Assembly: GCF_016798225.1 (NCBI RefSeq)
Contig: NZ_JAEUYX010000013.1
Location: forward strand, 1 to 41,620
From: Anaerococcus sp. mt242
GTDB lineage: Bacteria; Bacillota; Clostridia; Tissierellales; Peptoniphilaceae
DNA length: 41,620 nucleotides
Reading direction: 5' to 3'
Shown here: positions 1 through 8,698 of the stretch, in pieces
How the letters are laid out: each line of letters starts with the position of its first letter
Position numbering within the stretch: the stretch's first letter is position 1
Translations under genes and position numbers: made by a program
Notes under the pieces: model-generated
Told to the model about the DNA's origin: nothing
Databases searched by the model: none
What the model saw: only the letters and a program-made list of their open reading frames with translations

Positions 1-145
1 CACAGATATAAATCTATGCCTGATGTTAAGTCCAACTTTTTGGGGTCACCTTAAAATCCTGGGGTTTTTCTATATATAAGTAGAACATACTTTGAGATAT
101 AGGCTTTCTATCTATGCTATTCATTACAAATTTGTTAGTTTTTGT

Positions 146-151
146 TATAAT
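146..151 (+). promoter_or_regulatory. probable -10 box for the type I R-M operon
   Basis: A perfect TATAAT lies about 64 bases before the hsdM start. The -35 region is weak (ATTACA-like at 123-128). A strong AGGAGG ribosome site follows at 205-210. The remaining bases 1-214 hold no gene that I can support. Confidence 0.5.
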
Positions 152-214
152 AGTAACTAATAATAGTATTACAATATAAATATTTATTCATAATGCTATA
201 AATTAGGAGGCTTT

Positions 215-1717
215 ATGACAGAAAATATAAGTGGAGCCAATCTTGGCTTTGAAAAAGAAATATTCGCAGCAGCTAATAAGTTGCGCGGTAATATAGATGC
301 GGCTGAGTACAAAAATGTTGTACTTGGACTAATATTTTTAAAATATATATCTGATTCCTTTGAAGAAAGATATAAGAAGCTAGTAGAAGAAGGCGATGGT
401 TTTGAAGAAGACCGCGAAGAGTACGTAGCAGAAAACATATTTTTCGTACCTAAAGAGGCTCGATGGAATTATGTAGCAAGTAAAGCGATGACACCAGAAA
501 TAGGGCAAGTTATAGACAAGGCCATGGTGTCTATAGAAGAAGAAAATGACAGGCTAAAAGGTATCCTTCCCAAAAATTACGCCAGACCAGAGTTAGATAA
601 AAGACGCTTGGGAGAGGTTGTAGATTTATTTAATAACCTAAGATTAAAAGAACACGGCAATTCAAAAGATATCCTAGGCCGTACATATGAATATGCCCTA
701 GCTCAATTTGCTTCCCAAGAAGGAAAAAACGCAGGAGAATTCTATACACCATCAAGTATTGTAAGAACTTTAGTAGAAATCTTAGAACCATATGTAGGCA
801 GAGTCTATGACCCTTGTTGTGGGGCGGGAGGTATGTTTGTCCAATCAGCAGGATTTGTAGAACGTCACCAAGGAAAAGTCAACCAACTTTCAATCTATGG
901 CCAAGAATCAAATGCAAATACTTGGAAGCTTGCTCAAATGAACCTTGCTATCCACGGACTAGAAGGAGACCTAGGTCAGGGAGCAGCAGATACATTTTTT
1001 GAAGACCAACACCAAAGTATGCGTGCAGATTATATCCTAGCCAACCCTCCATTTAATATGAAAGAATGGGGCGGGGATAAATTGGTAGAAGATGTTAGAT
1101 GGAAATATGGTCTACCACCAGCAGGCAATGCCAACTATGCCTGGATGCAACATATGATCTACCACCTAGCACCAAAAGGAAAAATGGGGCTAGTCCTTGC
1201 AAATGGATCCCTATCAGCATCTGGAAAAGAAGGAGAAATCCGAGCAAATATTATAAAAGATGACCTAGTAGAGGCTATCATAGCCATGCCAGATAGACTT
1301 TTCTACTCTACAGGCATATCAGTATCCCTTTGGATAATTAATAAAGACAAAAAACAAAAAGGCAAAACCCTATTTTTAGATTGTAGAAATTTGGGCCACA
1401 TGGTAGATAGGGCCCACAGAGACTTAACAGTAGAAGATATAGAAAAAATATCTCAAACTTACAAAGACTTTACAGAAGGAAAAAATATAGAACAAGCAGG
1501 CTATGCCCATGCAGCTGATATAGAAGAAATAGAAGCTAATAACTTTGTACTAACACCTGGTAGATATGTAGGTCTTGAAGAAGTAGAAGATGATGGTGAG
1601 CCATTTGATGAAAAAATGGAAAGACTGACCAATGAATTAGGATTGCTATTTGCTGAGTCTAATAAATTAGAAGAAGAAATAAGAGATGCTCTTGGGGAGC
1701 TAGGTTATGGAGTTTGA
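215..1717 (+). CDS. hsdM: type I restriction-modification DNA methyltransferase, HsdM
   Basis: Methylation subunit of a type I R-M system: N6-adenine methyltransferase that uses S-adenosylmethionine and works in an M2S complex. The N-terminal HsdM helical domain (about residues 10-140) is followed by the catalytic domain with GEFYTP near 174-179, the SAM-binding DPCCGAGGMF motif near 199-208 and the catalytic NPPF motif at 277-280. At 500 aa the length is normal. The ATG at 215 has AGGAGG five bases upstream. The stop overlaps hsdS by 11 bases, so the subunits are translationally coupled. The gene is intact and family assignment is secure; the recognised DNA sequence cannot be read from it. 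Confidence 0.97.
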   Translation: MTENISGANLGFEKEIFAAANKLRGNIDAAEYKNVVLGLIFLKYISDSFEERYKKLVEEGDGFEEDREEYVAENIFFVPKEARWNYVASKAMTPEIGQVIDKAMVSIEEENDRLKGILPKNYARPELDKRRLGEVVDLFNNLRLKEHGNSKDILGRTYEYALAQFASQEGKNAGEFYTPSSIVRTLVEILEPYVGRVYDPCCGAGGMFVQSAGFVERHQGKVNQLSIYGQESNANTWKLAQMNLAIHGLEGDLGQGAADTFFEDQHQSMRADYILANPPFNMKEWGGDKLVEDVRWKYGLPPAGNANYAWMQHMIYHLAPKGKMGLVLANGSLSASGKEGEIRANIIKDDLVEAIIAMPDRLFYSTGISVSLWIINKDKKQKGKTLFLDCRNLGHMVDRAHRDLTVEDIEKISQTYKDFTEGKNIEQAGYAHAADIEEIEANNFVLTPGRYVGLEEVEDDGEPFDEKMERLTNELGLLFAESNKLEEEIRDALGELGYGV

Positions 1718-2921
1718 GAAAATAGGTTTAGGGAAAGTTGCAAGAGTAAAAAATGGCTACGCTTATAAATCCAAGGATTATGTAGAAAATGGAGTTCCCG
1801 TTGTTAAGATAAAAAATATAGCTCCGCCTATAATAACATTAGAAGGTTGTAATTTTGTAGATGAGGAGATATTTAACCAAACTATAGACTATTCTCTAGA
1901 ATATGGAGATATACTAATATCTATGACGGGTTCAGGTGTAAATCAAATGAGTTCTGCAGTTGGAAAAGTAGGAAAAGTTAACTTTAGGGAAAGGGCCCTT
2001 CAAAATCAAAGAGTAGGAAAAATTGAGATTATTGATAATTCTAAATATGATATAAATTTTTTATATTATTACATATCCCAAAATAGACTATTAGAATACT
2101 TCGTAGCTAATTCTACTGGTAGTGCAAATCAAGCTAATATTAGTAAAAAAATTATAGAAAATACGCCTGTACCAAACTTTAGATTATCAAAACAAAAGAA
2201 AATAAGTTATATATTATCTTTGTTGGACAAAAAAATAGAAATAAATAATAAAATAATAGATAATCTAGAAGCCCAAGCTAAAGCTATTTTTAAATCATGG
2301 TTTGTAGATTTTGAACCTTTTCAAGACGAAAACTTTGTAGAAAGTGAATTAGGATTAATTCCAGAAAATTGGGAGATAACATCTCTGAGAAAATTTTTTC
2401 CGGTTAAAACGGGTAAAAAAAATGCTAACATTGCGACAAAAGGTGGTAAGTATCCATTTTTTACGTGTTCACAAAATATTTTGTTTACTAACGATTATTC
2501 ATTTGATGAGAATTCTATACTATTAGCTGGAAACGGTGATTTCAATGTTAAGAGATTTAATGGTAAATTTGAAGCGTATCAAAGGACTTATGTTTTAACA
2601 CCGTATGATGATTCTTTAGTTTCGTTTTTATATAATGCTATAGAATATTTTTTACCACAGATAGTCTCAGGATATAAAGGCTCGGTAATTAACTATATTA
2701 CAAAAGGAATGATTGAAGATTTTAAAATAGCTATTCCTAAAAATTTAGATAATAACAATAATATAGAGATCTTTAATATTATGGATAAAAATATATTAAA
2801 ATTAAAAAAGGAAAATGATTATTTAGTATCAACCCGTGACACCCTCCTCCCAAAACTAATGAGTGGAGAAATTGATGTTTCTAATATAAAAATTGATGAT
2901 GAGGATATAGATTATGAGTGA
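1707..2921 (+). CDS. hsdS: type I restriction-modification specificity subunit, HsdS
   Basis: DNA-recognition subunit that directs both methylation and cleavage. The 404-aa protein has the usual two-fold plan: target recognition domain 1 (about 1-150), a conserved helical spacer ending in AKAIFKSWFVDFEPF (about 190-210), target recognition domain 2 (about 215-340), and a distal helix ending in TLLPKLMSGEI. It overlaps hsdM by 11 bases and hsdR by 8. The recognition domains are more AT-rich than the flanking genes, which is common where these domains are exchanged. I see no second partial hsdS or recombinase nearby, so shuffling by inversion is not suggested here. Confidence 0.94.
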   Translation: MEFEKIGLGKVARVKNGYAYKSKDYVENGVPVVKIKNIAPPIITLEGCNFVDEEIFNQTIDYSLEYGDILISMTGSGVNQMSSAVGKVGKVNFRERALQNQRVGKIEIIDNSKYDINFLYYYISQNRLLEYFVANSTGSANQANISKKIIENTPVPNFRLSKQKKISYILSLLDKKIEINNKIIDNLEAQAKAIFKSWFVDFEPFQDENFVESELGLIPENWEITSLRKFFPVKTGKKNANIATKGGKYPFFTCSQNILFTNDYSFDENSILLAGNGDFNVKRFNGKFEAYQRTYVLTPYDDSLVSFLYNAIEYFLPQIVSGYKGSVINYITKGMIEDFKIAIPKNLDNNNNIEIFNIMDKNILKLKKENDYLVSTRDTLLPKLMSGEIDVSNIKIDDEDIDYE

Positions 2922-5900
2922 GATATATCTTGAAGATGGATTTGAGAAATTATTTATAGAATATATTGAGGACTTAGGATATACTTATGTCCCTCACCAA
3001 GAGATAGTAAGGTATAGCATGAAGGCGGTGCTTGCAAATGAGATTTTATCTGATGCCCTAGCACGCATTAATCCAGATATTTCTATGGAGGTCATCGACC
3101 AAGCTATATATAAAATAAAAAACATAGATGCAGACCTTTTGGTAAATCGTAATGAGGCCTTTTTTGACTACCTACAAAATGGGATAGAAATCTCTTATTA
3201 TGAAAAAGACGAGCAAAAAACTTCTACTGTCTATCTTATAGATTATAAAAATATAGAAAATAACTCTTTTATTGTAACAAATCAACTTACAATCATCGGT
3301 AAAGATACAAAAAGACCTGATATTATTTTATATATAAACGGCCTGCCTTTGGTTGTTATCGAACTAAAATCTCTAACCTCTATTAACTCAGATATTGATA
3401 GTGCATATAGGCAGATACAAAACTACCAATATGATATAGAAAATCTTTTTATCTACAATGCATTTAATATTATTTCTGATTTTACTACTACAAGGCTAGG
3501 AACTATTACTGCTGGCAAGGCCTGGTATAAGGAGTGGAAATCTATAGACGGGTCTTATGAATCTACTCAATATGCTGATTACAAAACTTTACTTTCTGGT
3601 GTCCTTAGCAAGGATAGATTTTTGGATATTATTAAAAATTTTATTTTCTTTGAACATAAGGATGATGGGACAAATAAAATTCTTGCCCAATACCACCAAT
3701 ATTTTGCAGTTCACAAGGCGGTAAATTCAACAAAGTTAGCAATTTCTTCTGGTGATGGTAGGGGAGGGGTGTTTTGGCATACCCAAGGATCTGGTAAGTC
3801 TTTATCCATGGTTTTTTATACTGGATATATGATGCGTGCCCTAAGCAAACCTACTTTTGTAATCCTTACTGATAGAAATGACCTAGATGACCAGCTCTAC
3901 GGCCAATTTGCTAGGGCTACTAAATTTTTAAGGCAAGAGCCTATTCAGGCAAGTTCACGTGATCACTTGCATGAGCTTTTAGACAGCAGGATTAGCAACG
4001 GAATATTTTTCTCAACTATGCAAAAATTTGCAGAATCAGAAGAGCCTTTAACTCTACGTGATGATGTGATTGTAATAGCAGATGAAGCTCACAGGTCACA
4101 ATATGGCATGCGTGAGAAAATAACTAAGGATGGGAAGATAGTATCTGGTATGGCAAGATTAGTTAGAAAATCATTGCCAAATGCTACTTATATAGGTTTT
4201 ACAGGTACACCTTTAAGTAAAAATGATAAGGATACCCAAGAAATATTTGGTCAATATATAGATGTATATGATATGGCGCAGGCTGTAGAAGATGGAGCTA
4301 CCAAGCCTGTCTATTATGAAAATAGAGTAATCAATCTAGGGCTTAACCAAGATGTTTTAAGCCAAATTGATAAAAAATATGATGACCTTAGTGACCATGC
4401 CAATGAAATGGATATAGAAGCCAGCAAAAGAGAACTATCCCGACTTGAACAAATCATAGGCTCAGATGAGGCTATAGATACTCTAGTAAATGATATAATT
4501 AGCCACTATGAAGAGACTAGGGAAAATTTATTGACCGGTAAGGCTATGGTAGTGGCTTATAATAGGCAAATTGCAGTTAAAATTTATAATAAAATCCTAG
4601 AAGTCCGCCCTAATTGGGATGAAAAAGTAAAGGTAGTAGTAACTGCAAACAACAATGATCCTATAGGATGGAAAGAAATTATAGGAAATAACTCTGATAA
4701 AGAAGAGCTAGCAAAAAGATTTAAAGATGACAATGATCCTTTTAAGATAGCTATAGTTGTAGATATGTGGCTGACTGGATTTGATGTGCCATCTTTATCC
4801 ACTATGTATGTCTATAAACCTATGAAAGGCCACAACCTCATGCAGGCTATAGCAAGAGTAAACCGTGTTTTCGCTGACAAAGAAGGTGGGCTGGTAGTAG
4901 ATTATATCGGTATAGCAAGTGCCTTAAAAGAAGCTATGAGCAATTATACCAAGGCAGACCAAAAGCAAATAGAAAATGCAAATATTAGGGATTCGGCATA
5001 TCCTATGTTTAGGGAAAAACTTGAAGTATGCAGAGATGTATTTTTCTATAACTTTAATTATTCGATGATATTTTCTGAAAAAATTAAACCTGGTCAATTA
5101 GCAAATCTAATAACCGAAGGGCTAAATCATGTGTTAACTTTTTCTGAAGAAAAACAAAATTCTTTTAAAAGAGAATCCTACGCTCTAAAACAAGCTCACA
5201 CCTTATGTTCTTCTATAACAAATGAAAAAGAACAAAGAGAAGCTGCATATTTTGAAGCTATACGCACAAGTTTAAATAGGATTACAGGTCATGGTAAATT
5301 AAATAAAAATGAAATCAATGAACAAATAAGTAAACTTTTAGAGCAGTCCATTCACAGTGAAGGGGTTATCAATCTTTTTCAAGATTTTGACAAAGGATTT
5401 AGCCTATTTGACCCACTATTTTTAGAAAAAATTTCTCAAATGGAGCAAAAAAACCTAAGTATAGAGTTGTTAAACAAACTTATAGAAGATGAAATAAGAA
5501 CTATTTCCAGAGGTGATATAGTAAAGGGTGAGGAGTTTTCCGAAAGATTAAAACGCATTATGAAAAGTTATAGGGAAAGCATGGTGGATAATGCAGAAAG
5601 TCTGGATAAGTTTGTAGGTTTGGTAAAGGAAGATAAGGACGACTACAATTTGGGAGTCATAAGAGAAACACTGATGAGCCTTGCTGAAGAAATTGTAAGG
5701 TTAGAAGAAGAAAACAAAAATCTAGGACTAAGCCGTGAAGAATTAGCATTTTATCATGCAATATCAAAACCAGAAAACATCCGCGATTTTTATACAAATG
5801 AGGAGCTAATAGCCTTTACTCAAGAACTAACAGAAGCAATATCAGAAGAAATGACCTCAGACTGGATGATGAGAGAATCCGGCCGAGCAAACATGAGAAG

Positions 5901-6009
5901 AACCATCAAAAGACTACTAGCAAAACACAAATACCCAGCAGATAGTCGTAATAAAATAATAGATTTGCTAGTGGAGCAGGCTGAGTATTTTGATGGGATG
6001 GTTATATAA
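2914..6009 (+). CDS. hsdR: type I restriction endonuclease subunit, HsdR
   Basis: ATP-dependent translocase and nuclease of the R-M complex. The N-terminal PD-(D/E)xK nuclease carries RPDIILY followed by VVIELKS (Asp136, Glu150, Lys152). The SF2 motor follows with Walker A QGSGKS at 291-296 and DEAH at 390-393, the second RecA lobe (WLTGFDVPSL; QAIARVNRVF), and a C-terminal helical region that docks on HsdM/HsdS. At 1031 aa it is full length. It starts 8 bases inside hsdS. No disruption is visible, so the system looks able to restrict DNA. Confidence 0.97.
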   Translation: MSEIYLEDGFEKLFIEYIEDLGYTYVPHQEIVRYSMKAVLANEILSDALARINPDISMEVIDQAIYKIKNIDADLLVNRNEAFFDYLQNGIEISYYEKDEQKTSTVYLIDYKNIENNSFIVTNQLTIIGKDTKRPDIILYINGLPLVVIELKSLTSINSDIDSAYRQIQNYQYDIENLFIYNAFNIISDFTTTRLGTITAGKAWYKEWKSIDGSYESTQYADYKTLLSGVLSKDRFLDIIKNFIFFEHKDDGTNKILAQYHQYFAVHKAVNSTKLAISSGDGRGGVFWHTQGSGKSLSMVFYTGYMMRALSKPTFVILTDRNDLDDQLYGQFARATKFLRQEPIQASSRDHLHELLDSRISNGIFFSTMQKFAESEEPLTLRDDVIVIADEAHRSQYGMREKITKDGKIVSGMARLVRKSLPNATYIGFTGTPLSKNDKDTQEIFGQYIDVYDMAQAVEDGATKPVYYENRVINLGLNQDVLSQIDKKYDDLSDHANEMDIEASKRELSRLEQIIGSDEAIDTLVNDIISHYEETRENLLTGKAMVVAYNRQIAVKIYNKILEVRPNWDEKVKVVVTANNNDPIGWKEIIGNNSDKEELAKRFKDDNDPFKIAIVVDMWLTGFDVPSLSTMYVYKPMKGHNLMQAIARVNRVFADKEGGLVVDYIGIASALKEAMSNYTKADQKQIENANIRDSAYPMFREKLEVCRDVFFYNFNYSMIFSEKIKPGQLANLITEGLNHVLTFSEEKQNSFKRESYALKQAHTLCSSITNEKEQREAAYFEAIRTSLNRITGHGKLNKNEINEQISKLLEQSIHSEGVINLFQDFDKGFSLFDPLFLEKISQMEQKNLSIELLNKLIEDEIRTISRGDIVKGEEFSERLKRIMKSYRESMVDNAESLDKFVGLVKEDKDDYNLGVIRETLMSLAEEIVRLEEENKNLGLSREELAFYHAISKPENIRDFYTNEELIAFTQELTEAISEEMTSDWMMRESGRANMRRTIKRLLAKHKYPADSRNKIIDLLVEQAEYFDGMVI

Positions 6010-6024
6010 AAAGGAGACCTATAG

Positions 6025-6357
6025 ATGGATAAATTTTTTAAGAAAAATAATGACGAATCAACAGAAATAAGAAGAGCAGAAATTAATGAAGAAGAATTGG
6101 ATAAAATCATGGCTGATAAATCTACAGTATCACATGGAAGTGGAAGGTCTTATAAATATGTAGTTTTACAAGTTACTTTGAAAGAAAAATTTATAGGAAC
6201 TGGGTCTAAAAACTTATCTGAATTAGAAGCGGTGATTAACAAGCAAGCACAAAAAGGATACAAATTACATACTATTTCAACATCGGTAGGATCAAGTGTT
6301 GGCCTTGGCGGAGGGGATAGGATTCAAGCAACTATGGTTTTTGAATCTATCGAATAG
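6025..6357 (+). CDS. DUF4177 domain protein
   Basis: Small 110-aa protein. Residues about 38-110 match the DUF4177 pattern: a YKYVVLQV strand, a segment on residue spacing, then INKQAQKGYKLHTIS and a closing strand ending in ATMVFE. The family is a small alpha/beta fold of unknown biochemical role. The start at 6025 has AAAAGGAGA upstream and lies only 15 bases after hsdR, so it is probably in the R-M operon. The charged N-terminal tail (about 30 residues) is outside the domain. Any role in defence is inference from position. Confidence 0.75.
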   Translation: MDKFFKKNNDESTEIRRAEINEEELDKIMADKSTVSHGSGRSYKYVVLQVTLKEKFIGTGSKNLSELEAVINKQAQKGYKLHTISTSVGSSVGLGGGDRIQATMVFESIE

Positions 6358-6369
6358 GAGAGATTTGTA

Positions 6370-7041
6370 TTGGCAAAAGGAATAATATATGTAATGACAA
6401 CAGTAGTGGCAGGTCTAATAAAGATTGGTAAGACTGATGTAAATAACTTTAATAATAGAATGTATGGATTAGAACGCAATGGTTATGCTAATGTAACAGG
6501 GCTTAGCCGTGAGTTTGCTATAGAACTTGATGATTATGATGAGAAAGAAAAGCTCTTGCATGAGATATTCTCTAAGAGTCGTGTTCCTAATACCGAGCTG
6601 TTTGCTTTGGATGTAGATTTAGTAACTCAGTTATTGTCTTCCTTTGAAGGTATACAAGTTTATCCTGAGCTTGAGACAAAGGAAGAAGTATACAATAAAT
6701 CCAAAGATGAATTTAAATCAAAGCAAGATGTAAATCTAATTCCTGATGGAACTTACACACTTAATAGAGATATCAAAAGATTTGGAAAAGTATCAGCTAT
6801 AATGGAAGTTGAAAATGGAGTTTTGACAGTCAAATCTGGTGCAAAGTGTGCTACTTTAATTAGTGATAATCCACCTAAGGATGTATTAAGTGCTAATGTA
6901 TTTAATAATGTGCTGCAAGAAGACCAAATATTCTCTTCTCCATCATCAGCTGCCTTTCTGGTAGTTGGAAACAATGTAAATGGATGGATGTATTGGAAGA
7001 ATAAATATGGGGACCCTATAGATGTATATAGAGTTCAGTAG
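6370..7041 (+). CDS. GIY-YIG nuclease-like protein with C-terminal DUF4357
   Basis: A 223-aa protein starting at TTG with AGGAG nine bases upstream. Residues about 3-95 resemble the T5orf172/MUG113 type of GIY-YIG domain (IIYVMTT, LIKIGKT, a conserved Arg in NNRMYGLER, then a Glu/His-rich helix and RVPNTELF). Residues about 120-223 match DUF4357 (PDGTYTL, SPSSAAFLVVG, NGWMYWKNK). That architecture is common in uncharacterised bacterial proteins and is often found beside type I R-M genes. It lies 12 bases after the DUF4177 gene in the same orientation and is probably co-transcribed. Nuclease activity is inferred from the fold, not shown. Confidence 0.8.
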   Translation: MAKGIIYVMTTVVAGLIKIGKTDVNNFNNRMYGLERNGYANVTGLSREFAIELDDYDEKEKLLHEIFSKSRVPNTELFALDVDLVTQLLSSFEGIQVYPELETKEEVYNKSKDEFKSKQDVNLIPDGTYTLNRDIKRFGKVSAIMEVENGVLTVKSGAKCATLISDNPPKDVLSANVFNNVLQEDQIFSSPSSAAFLVVGNNVNGWMYWKNKYGDPIDVYRVQ

Positions 7042-7071
7042 AATCTATTAAAAATCTAAATTTCAAATTGT

Positions 7072-7105
7072 TATAATTAGAATAACTTTTATGAAATATT
7101 CATAA
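7072..7105 (+). promoter_or_regulatory. -10 box and inverted repeat before the unknown defence-island gene
   Basis: TATAAT at 7072-7077 is followed by a perfect inverted repeat TTATGAA-ATA-TTCATAA at 7089-7105, placed where a repressor would block transcription of the gene starting at 7145. No good -35 is visible. The pair suggests this gene has its own regulated promoter. That is inference. Confidence 0.4.
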
Positions 7106-7144
7106 GTTTGTCGTATTTATTTTTTTAGAATCGTGAGGAATTTT

Positions 7145-8164
7145 TTGAATAAAAAAACTGTTTTAGATATTGAAAATATACAATTGAATCATGATATTGA
7201 TACTAGACAGAAAATATTTAAGTTTTACAATAACTATGAGACATGTAGGGCGATAAAAAGATGCATGTTAGAAGATGAAACTGATAAATGTTCAGGGAAA
7301 ATAATAAAGGCCCACTCAGTATCGAAAAAGAATGGATTGAGCAGGATATCCTCTTTTAATAAAAGAGGTATAGAAGTGGTTGGGAGATTTAAAAAGGGAA
7401 ATACTACCACTTTGAGCCCATTTGAACAAAACTATATAGAGCAATATATTCCGGTAGAATCTGCTTCGATATTTACTGGATTATGCAAAAAACATGATAA
7501 TGATTTGTTTAAGGTGATTGATGAATCAGAAAATATAGTAATTAACGACAAAACTGTATATGAGTATGTATTAAGATGCTCTATATATTATTGGTATGAA
7601 AGGATGTCTAATAGAATATGTGCAGATAAGAGAAGAAGGAAATTTAGTCACAAGATATTTGATAAATTATTTTTTGATATTATGGATACAGAAAATGCAC
7701 TTGAGAGAGAAGTAAATTACCTTATATCTAACATAGAGAATGTAAAAAATAAGTTACACTATAAAACATATGAAATAGATGGAAATTTGAATATTGCTGG
7801 TAATTTTTATGAACATGATGGGTCTACTATTATGTATACTATTTTAATTCCAGATGCTTATAAAAGTTATGTTCTAATGGCTTGTACTAAAAACAACAAT
7901 TTTTTAGAAGTTGACAAGAACTTTAGATTTTTTAATTTGAAAGATAAAGAAGAGTTTCAATTAGCTCTAACTGAATTACTATTACATTCTACAACTATTA
8001 AACATTATTTCTTCAACCATAATAAATGGAATAGTATAAGTAAAGAAAAGCAAGAGTCTGTTCTGGAATGGATATATCTTGATGATATAGATAAGTCTAC
8101 AAATGTAAATACTCGAGATAAAATAATGAAGATGCCAAATTTTGTAAAGTATATGATAGATTAA
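7145..8164 (+). CDS. unknown Cys/His-rich protein in the defence island
   Basis: I do not recognise a named family. I place the start at TTG 7145 because GTGAGGA at 7133-7139 is a well-spaced ribosome site; a GTG at 7133 would give four more residues. The N-terminal third has a CRAIKRC segment, then CSGKIIKAHSV and, about 90 residues further on, FTGLCKKHDNDLF. This looks like a zinc-binding or treble-clef (HNH-like) arrangement of Cys and His. The rest (about 339 aa in total) is mixed alpha/beta with no membrane segment or signal. It lies 100 bases behind the R-M accessory genes and ends before a strong terminator. A nuclease or sensor role in defence is a guess. Confidence 0.6.
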   Translation: MNKKTVLDIENIQLNHDIDTRQKIFKFYNNYETCRAIKRCMLEDETDKCSGKIIKAHSVSKKNGLSRISSFNKRGIEVVGRFKKGNTTTLSPFEQNYIEQYIPVESASIFTGLCKKHDNDLFKVIDESENIVINDKTVYEYVLRCSIYYWYERMSNRICADKRRRKFSHKIFDKLFFDIMDTENALEREVNYLISNIENVKNKLHYKTYEIDGNLNIAGNFYEHDGSTIMYTILIPDAYKSYVLMACTKNNNFLEVDKNFRFFNLKDKEEFQLALTELLLHSTTIKHYFFNHNKWNSISKEKQESVLEWIYLDDIDKSTNVNTRDKIMKMPNFVKYMID

Positions 8165-8257
8165 TTTATTTTTTAGGAATTAAAGATTGAACCTTAGCAA
8201 ATTTGTACTCATCATAAACTCATCTTCAACATCCACTTTACTCAACTCTATATAAAC

Positions 8258-8304
8258 AACCCACCCACAAGCCAATAAAGGAATTAGCTTGTGGGTGGGT
8301 TTTA
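8258..8304 (+). terminator. intrinsic terminator closing the defence island
   Basis: A perfect 15-bp stem (8258-8272 with 8287-8301, core CCCACCCACAAGC) with a 14-base loop is followed by TTTTA. It ends transcription about 95 bases after the unknown gene. Confidence 0.85.
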
Positions 8305-8455
8305 TAGTGATTATTTTAGCTTATGCCTGTATAAGTTTTAGTAATATCTTAAGGAGGAGTCTTATTCCGGCTGTTTTTATATAAAGAGCTTAACTGGCTG
8401 GTCCTTTTATAAGAATATATTAGCTAGTGTGAAATAATTTGATAAATTATGAATG

Positions 8456-8483
8456 AAAGATAGGAGGAGTCCTATCTTTTTTT
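8456..8483 (+). terminator. intrinsic terminator with no gene directly before it
   Basis: AAAGATAGGA (8456-8465), loop GGAG, TCCTATCTTT (8470-8479), then more T. A 10-bp stem with a T7 run. It has no intact gene upstream, so it either backs up the 8258 terminator or closes a lost gene or small transcript. Confidence 0.75.
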
Positions 8484-8517
8484 GCCCTAGCTAATGGATA
8501 TCTTTATAAATTGCTTA

Positions 8518-8616
8518 TTAGTAGTTAGTCGCACCATTAGCTTTAAATTTTATCATTGCTTGATATTCTCTATCCATATCATTCCCGTGTCCAACCCTTC
8601 CCTGTAGTTGTTTAAA
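8518..8616 (-). pseudogene. remnant of an unidentified gene
   Basis: Read on the minus strand this gives about 32 codons without a start, containing GRVGHGNDMDREYQ and ending in GATNY and a TAA. It is preceded in frame by a stop. The protein-like composition suggests the 3' end of a decayed gene. I do not recognise the family. Confidence 0.25.
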
Positions 8617-8637
8617 CTAAATTATTTCTCCATCCTA

Positions 8638-8688
8638 TTGACACCACTAAATCCACCAGTATTATAACATATAGAAATATTTCTATAT
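8638..8688 (+). promoter_or_regulatory. arsR promoter with perfect palindromic operator
   Basis: The -35 TTGACA (8638-8643) and -10 TATTAT (8660-8665) are 16 bases apart. Directly downstream, 8669-8688 is a perfect 20-base palindrome (ATATAGAAAT and its complement) covering the start point. Its left half recurs before arsD. This is the expected place for ArsR to repress until arsenite binds. Confidence 0.85.
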
Positions 8689-8698
8689 GAGGTGGATT

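Larger units (their letters stand above)
8165..8637. other. gene-free stretch between defence island and ars operon
   Basis: About 470 bases without an intact gene. It contains the terminator at 8258-8304, a second terminator at 8456-8483, and a short decayed reading frame on the minus strand at 8518-8616. The motif AGGAGGAGTC occurs in both the 8350-8366 and 8460-8475 hairpin-like segments. Nothing else is recognisable. Confidence 0.6.

Noticed and set aside
1-100. Possible edge of an insertion sequence at the left end (TTTTTGGGGTCACC and repeated TGGGG).
   Set aside because: No inverted repeat, transposase fragment or target duplication can be seen in the window.
1707-2921. Phase-variable hsdS by inversion.
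   Set aside because: No second hsdS fragment, inverted repeats or recombinase gene lies nearby.
8687-8698. ArsR start at ATG 8687.
   Set aside because: This ATG is the end of the operator palindrome; the GAGGTGG site serves the ATG at 8699.
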